Source of the DNA: Chitinophagales bacterium
Lineage (GTDB): Bacteria > Bacteroidota > Bacteroidia > Chitinophagales > UBA2359
Length of the DNA stretch: 64,000 nucleotides
Assembly (NCBI GenBank): GCA_016787295.1
Contig: JAEUUX010000106.1
Coordinates: 1-64,000 of the forward strand
Direction: 5' to 3'
The notes under the pieces were generated by a model, which did no database searches, was not told the DNA's origin, and was given only the letters and a program-made list of their open reading frames with translations. Positions 61,762 through 64,000 of the stretch are shown in pieces. A program made the position numbers and the translations under genes. Positions within the stretch are counted from its first letter, which is position 1. Every line of letters begins with the position of its first letter.

Positions 61762-62451
61762 TTATTTTTTAGTTTCTTTAGATTTTTCTTCGTTTTTAGC
61801 AGGTTTTTTCTCTTCTATAGGACGCAAAAAGGCTTCATCATAGCCACGTTTCTTCACCTTGGCTAAGGCTTTGTTGGCGGCTTCTTTGCCTGTGAATGTG
61901 CCAATAGAAAGGCGGAAATTTTTGTCGACTCTTTCGCTGTACAATTGCCCAATATCTACCAAATTGCTGAAATCTGAATACGTAGTAGGTTCGGGCATAA
62001 CACCTAATTGTATCATGTATTTGGTGTCATCTATGGCAGCTTCGGTGGGTGCGTTTTTGGTTGGCGTTGTGGCGGTGGTGGTGGTGGTCGTAGCAGTCAC
62101 TTTTCTTTTAGTGACAAAGGCTTCGGGATAACCAGCTTTTTTAATCGCCTCCAAAGATTCGTTGGCTTTGGCTTCGGTGTCAAAATCTCCGATAAGCACG
62201 CGGGTTAGCCCATTACCTGCGTCTTCGGTGGTTACAACACCATTTTTAGCAGGTTTGAGCGCCTCAAATTTCTTTAAATCGGGATTTTTGAAAGCACCCA
62301 ATTTAATACGAAAAACAGTTAGCGTTTCATCTGCTTTAGGAGCGGCTACTGTTGTAGGTTTGTTTTTGCTTGTCTTGGCGGTTTGCGCCATACTACTTGT
62401 TGGTAGCATCAGTATTGCCATTACTGCCAGCAATAGGTATTTCTTTTTCAT
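61762..62451 (-). CDS. Exported SPOR-domain protein
   Basis: 229 residues with signal peptide MKKKYLLLAVMAILMLPTSSMAQ. Two SPOR-like domains: about 44-115 (VFRIKLGAFKN through LEAIKKAGYPEAFV) and 143-215 (YMIQLGVMPEPTTYSDFSN through YDEAFLRP). Periplasmic, predicted to bind peptidoglycan. Its first 59 bases overlap the end of the upstream gene on the same strand, in another frame. It precedes the larger double-SPOR gene, with a 15-base gap. Confidence 0.87.
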   Translation of the reverse strand: MKKKYLLLAVMAILMLPTSSMAQTAKTSKNKPTTVAAPKADETLTVFRIKLGAFKNPDLKKFEALKPAKNGVVTTEDAGNGLTRVLIGDFDTEAKANESLEAIKKAGYPEAFVTKRKVTATTTTTTATTPTKNAPTEAAIDDTKYMIQLGVMPEPTTYSDFSNLVDIGQLYSERVDKNFRLSIGTFTGKEAANKALAKVKKRGYDEAFLRPIEEKKPAKNEEKSKETKK

Positions 62452-63652
62452 ATTGTGTATTTGGATTTGTGGAGAATTTTGGTTTTATAGGTAATTGCTT
62501 TTTTCGTTGAATTATTAGCCAAAGAATAATTATTATGCTCGAACACAGAAATGCTAATAGTATAGCAACTATATTACTCGACTTGTTAGGTGTATTTTCA
62601 TTGTTTTGTTTTTTCGACAAAGTGCGAATAAAATCGTCTTCAATGTTGTTATAGTTGGGTATGAGGAGGTTATTTTGCGGAATATATAACACTTTATTTT
62701 GTCCCATATTATAGTTATCAATAAATAAAGCATATTTTTCAATAGTTTCATTTTCGCAATAATACTTGCGTATAGGAGGTCTTCCTGCTACTATACTATC
62801 TATCTTAATTGGTCCGTAAACTTTTTCCTGTAGTTCTGGCAAGAAATAAAAAACACTATCATTAATGAATACAAAATGTCCATAATGGTCATTATTGCCC
62901 ACTATTTCGTGAATATTGTCTACAATCAATATATCTTTGTCCGATTTTTTGTCAATATTCGCCTTTTGGTCTTTTTGTTGCCAACCTTCTTGTTCTATAG
63001 TATTGTAGAAATGGAATTGATTATTTTGAAAATAATAGTCAATATTTCTATACCCTATTGTTTTTTTCAGGTTGCGATAATATTTTTTGTTCAATAACTT
63101 ATCTATTGTTGTATCGGCATTAGATAGGTATTTATTAACTTGACTAAATGGGATTGACTTTATTGTATCTGGTTCTTTGTACCTTGATTTTACAATATGC
63201 TCAGATTGATTTTTTTTCACAAAATCGATATTTAAGAAAGCAGCATTAACAAGTAATAACACCTTTTTTATATCAAAATCTCTATCTCTGATAATTATTT
63301 TAATTCCTTTTGCTTGGATACTTTTTGAGGAGTTATATTTTGTGTAGTCTTGAAATGAAAATTCACTGTACCCTAAAGTATAGTATGACGTATCGCCTTG
63401 TGTGTAATCATGTCCAAAATAGATATAAAGTTGTTCTGAATTGGAAAACTTGTCCTTGAGAAGTTTGTTTGCTATTTCAACAAATATTTTCATTCTATTT
63501 CCCACTTCAAATCGTCCCCAACCAGAAAGATAACGTAAATGGACATTACCTTTATTGAGGGAATAGATTAGATCTGTATGCGCCAATAAAGGTAATGATG
63601 GCAAAATAAGGGACATTAAGGCTATTATTAAGATTTTTTCGATATAATTCAT
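62393..63652 (-). CDS. Unknown membrane-anchored protein
   Basis: 419 residues with an N-terminal signal peptide (MNYIEKILIIALMSLILPSL). A single membrane segment at about 360-380 (SSNIVAILLAFLCSSIIIILWLII) is followed by a short basic cytoplasmic tail. The extracytoplasmic part has TIM44-like or beta-rich sequence that I cannot name, with ILIVDNIHEIVGNNDHYGHFVFI. The C-terminal 59 bases overlap the SPOR gene. It is clearly AT-richer than its neighbours. The protein looks like a sensor or anchor, but no function is supported. Confidence 0.75.
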   Translation of the reverse strand: MNYIEKILIIALMSLILPSLPLLAHTDLIYSLNKGNVHLRYLSGWGRFEVGNRMKIFVEIANKLLKDKFSNSEQLYIYFGHDYTQGDTSYYTLGYSEFSFQDYTKYNSSKSIQAKGIKIIIRDRDFDIKKVLLLVNAAFLNIDFVKKNQSEHIVKSRYKEPDTIKSIPFSQVNKYLSNADTTIDKLLNKKYYRNLKKTIGYRNIDYYFQNNQFHFYNTIEQEGWQQKDQKANIDKKSDKDILIVDNIHEIVGNNDHYGHFVFINDSVFYFLPELQEKVYGPIKIDSIVAGRPPIRKYYCENETIEKYALFIDNYNMGQNKVLYIPQNNLLIPNYNNIEDDFIRTLSKKQNNENTPNKSSNIVAILLAFLCSSIIIILWLIIQRKKQLPIKPKFSTNPNTQYEKEIPIAGSNGNTDATNK

Positions 63653-63772
63653 AGCAAAAGAATTTTGTTTACTTAGAATCTTACTATTTGATGTACAATG
63701 TTCGTTTATGCAAACTATTGTATAATAACCTTGTTATAACGGCAACAATCCATTATTTATTGCTTTCTATTC

Positions 63773-64000
63773 CTATTTTGCCCAATTTTCGCGGTCTAAG
63801 GTACGGAAATTTATTGCTTCTGCCAAATGTTCTACTTTAATTTCTTCGGAATTAGCAAGGTCGGCGATGGTTCGTGCCACTTTTAGTATGCGGTCATACG
63901 CTCGGGCAGATAAACCTAATCGTTCCATAGCTGTTTTGAGTAGGTTTTGTCCTGCTGTGTTGATAGTACACATTTTTTTGACCATTTGTGAGGGCATTTG
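63773..64000 (-). CDS. YifB/ComM family ATPase, C-terminal fragment
   Basis: The last 75 or so residues of a minus-strand protein that continues past the window edge. The Mg-chelatase-like C-terminal domain is recognisable: [49 protein letters not shown]. In E. coli the same family member is ComM/YifB, a helicase-like AAA+ involved in transformation and branch migration. ATPase motifs lie outside the window. Confidence 0.88.
   Translation of the reverse strand, partial: QMPSQMVKKMCTINTAGQNLLKTAMERLGLSARAYDRILKVARTIADLANSEEIKVEHLAEAINFRTLDRENWAK

Noticed and set aside
1-64000. tRNA, rRNA, riboswitch and insertion-sequence search by eye
   Set aside because: No T-loop-like GGTTCGAATCC context with acceptor stems, no rRNA motifs, no transposase domain. 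A negative by eye, without covariance-model scanning.

Overview
The window comes from a member of the Bacteroidota. Four genes end in a type IX secretion (T9SS) C-terminal sorting domain, and a PorW/SprE-like T9SS component and the gliding-associated protein GldC are both present. Start codons sit behind the Bacteroidota promoter element TAnnTTTG, sometimes with TTTG about 19 bases upstream. GC content is low to moderate, and many secreted proteins have signal peptides ending in AQ. I cannot place it to genus. No rRNA, tRNA, CRISPR array, prophage or insertion sequence was recognised.

Layout: 0.1-4.9 kb holds a SWIM zinc-finger / DUF5691 / MoxR-type AAA+ cassette followed by radC. At 5.2-10.8 kb are a secreted alpha/beta hydrolase with a sorting domain, tex and a GNAT/FemAB-like gene. 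At 10.9-11.3 kb is a 17-unit array of a 19-bp palindrome. At 11.7-21 kb are a giant TPR/DUF3857/transglutaminase protein, an M23 peptidase-VanW pair, an unknown secreted protein and two lipoproteins. At 21.2-24.5 kb are prfA and a T9SS cargo. At 24.7-27.5 kb are two thioredoxin-like proteins and a complete DarT-DarG DNA ADP-ribosylation toxin-antitoxin pair, followed by sbcC. At 31.4-38.8 kb are an M61 peptidase, rodA, a HAD phosphatase and porW/sprE. At 39-45.2 kb is a partial complex I cluster (nuoH, I, J, K, L, minus strand) interrupted by a hydrolase, a 55-codon ORF and a dispersed repeat. At 45.3-51.1 kb are a Uma2-type protein, a TPR protein, a T9SS cargo, a GNAT, cvpA and fbaB. At 51.5-55.5 kb are an unknown protein, a methylmalonyl-CoA mutase catalytic chain and a NamZ-like lipoprotein. 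At 55.5-56.6 kb a 328-bp unit is tandemly repeated 3.1 times. At 56.8-59.6 kb are secreted redox/metal proteins (thioredoxin-like cargo, di-haem peroxidase, HMA protein, DCC oxidoreductase). At 59.6-63.7 kb are gldC and two double-SPOR proteins, and the last bases hold the C-terminus of a YifB/ComM ATPase.

Most of the content is housekeeping or envelope biology (peptidoglycan, T9SS, respiration). The accessory highlights are the DarTG defence/toxin pair beside sbcC, the SWIM-DUF5691-MoxR cassette that lacks its usual partners, and three different families of non-coding repeats. These are the 19-bp palindrome array, the 328-bp tandem unit (whose hairpin motif recurs at 11.4 kb), and a GC-rich element of about 120 bp found at 9.3, 22.5 and 41.1 kb. 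All calls come from reading motifs and from memory of protein families; no database search was run.
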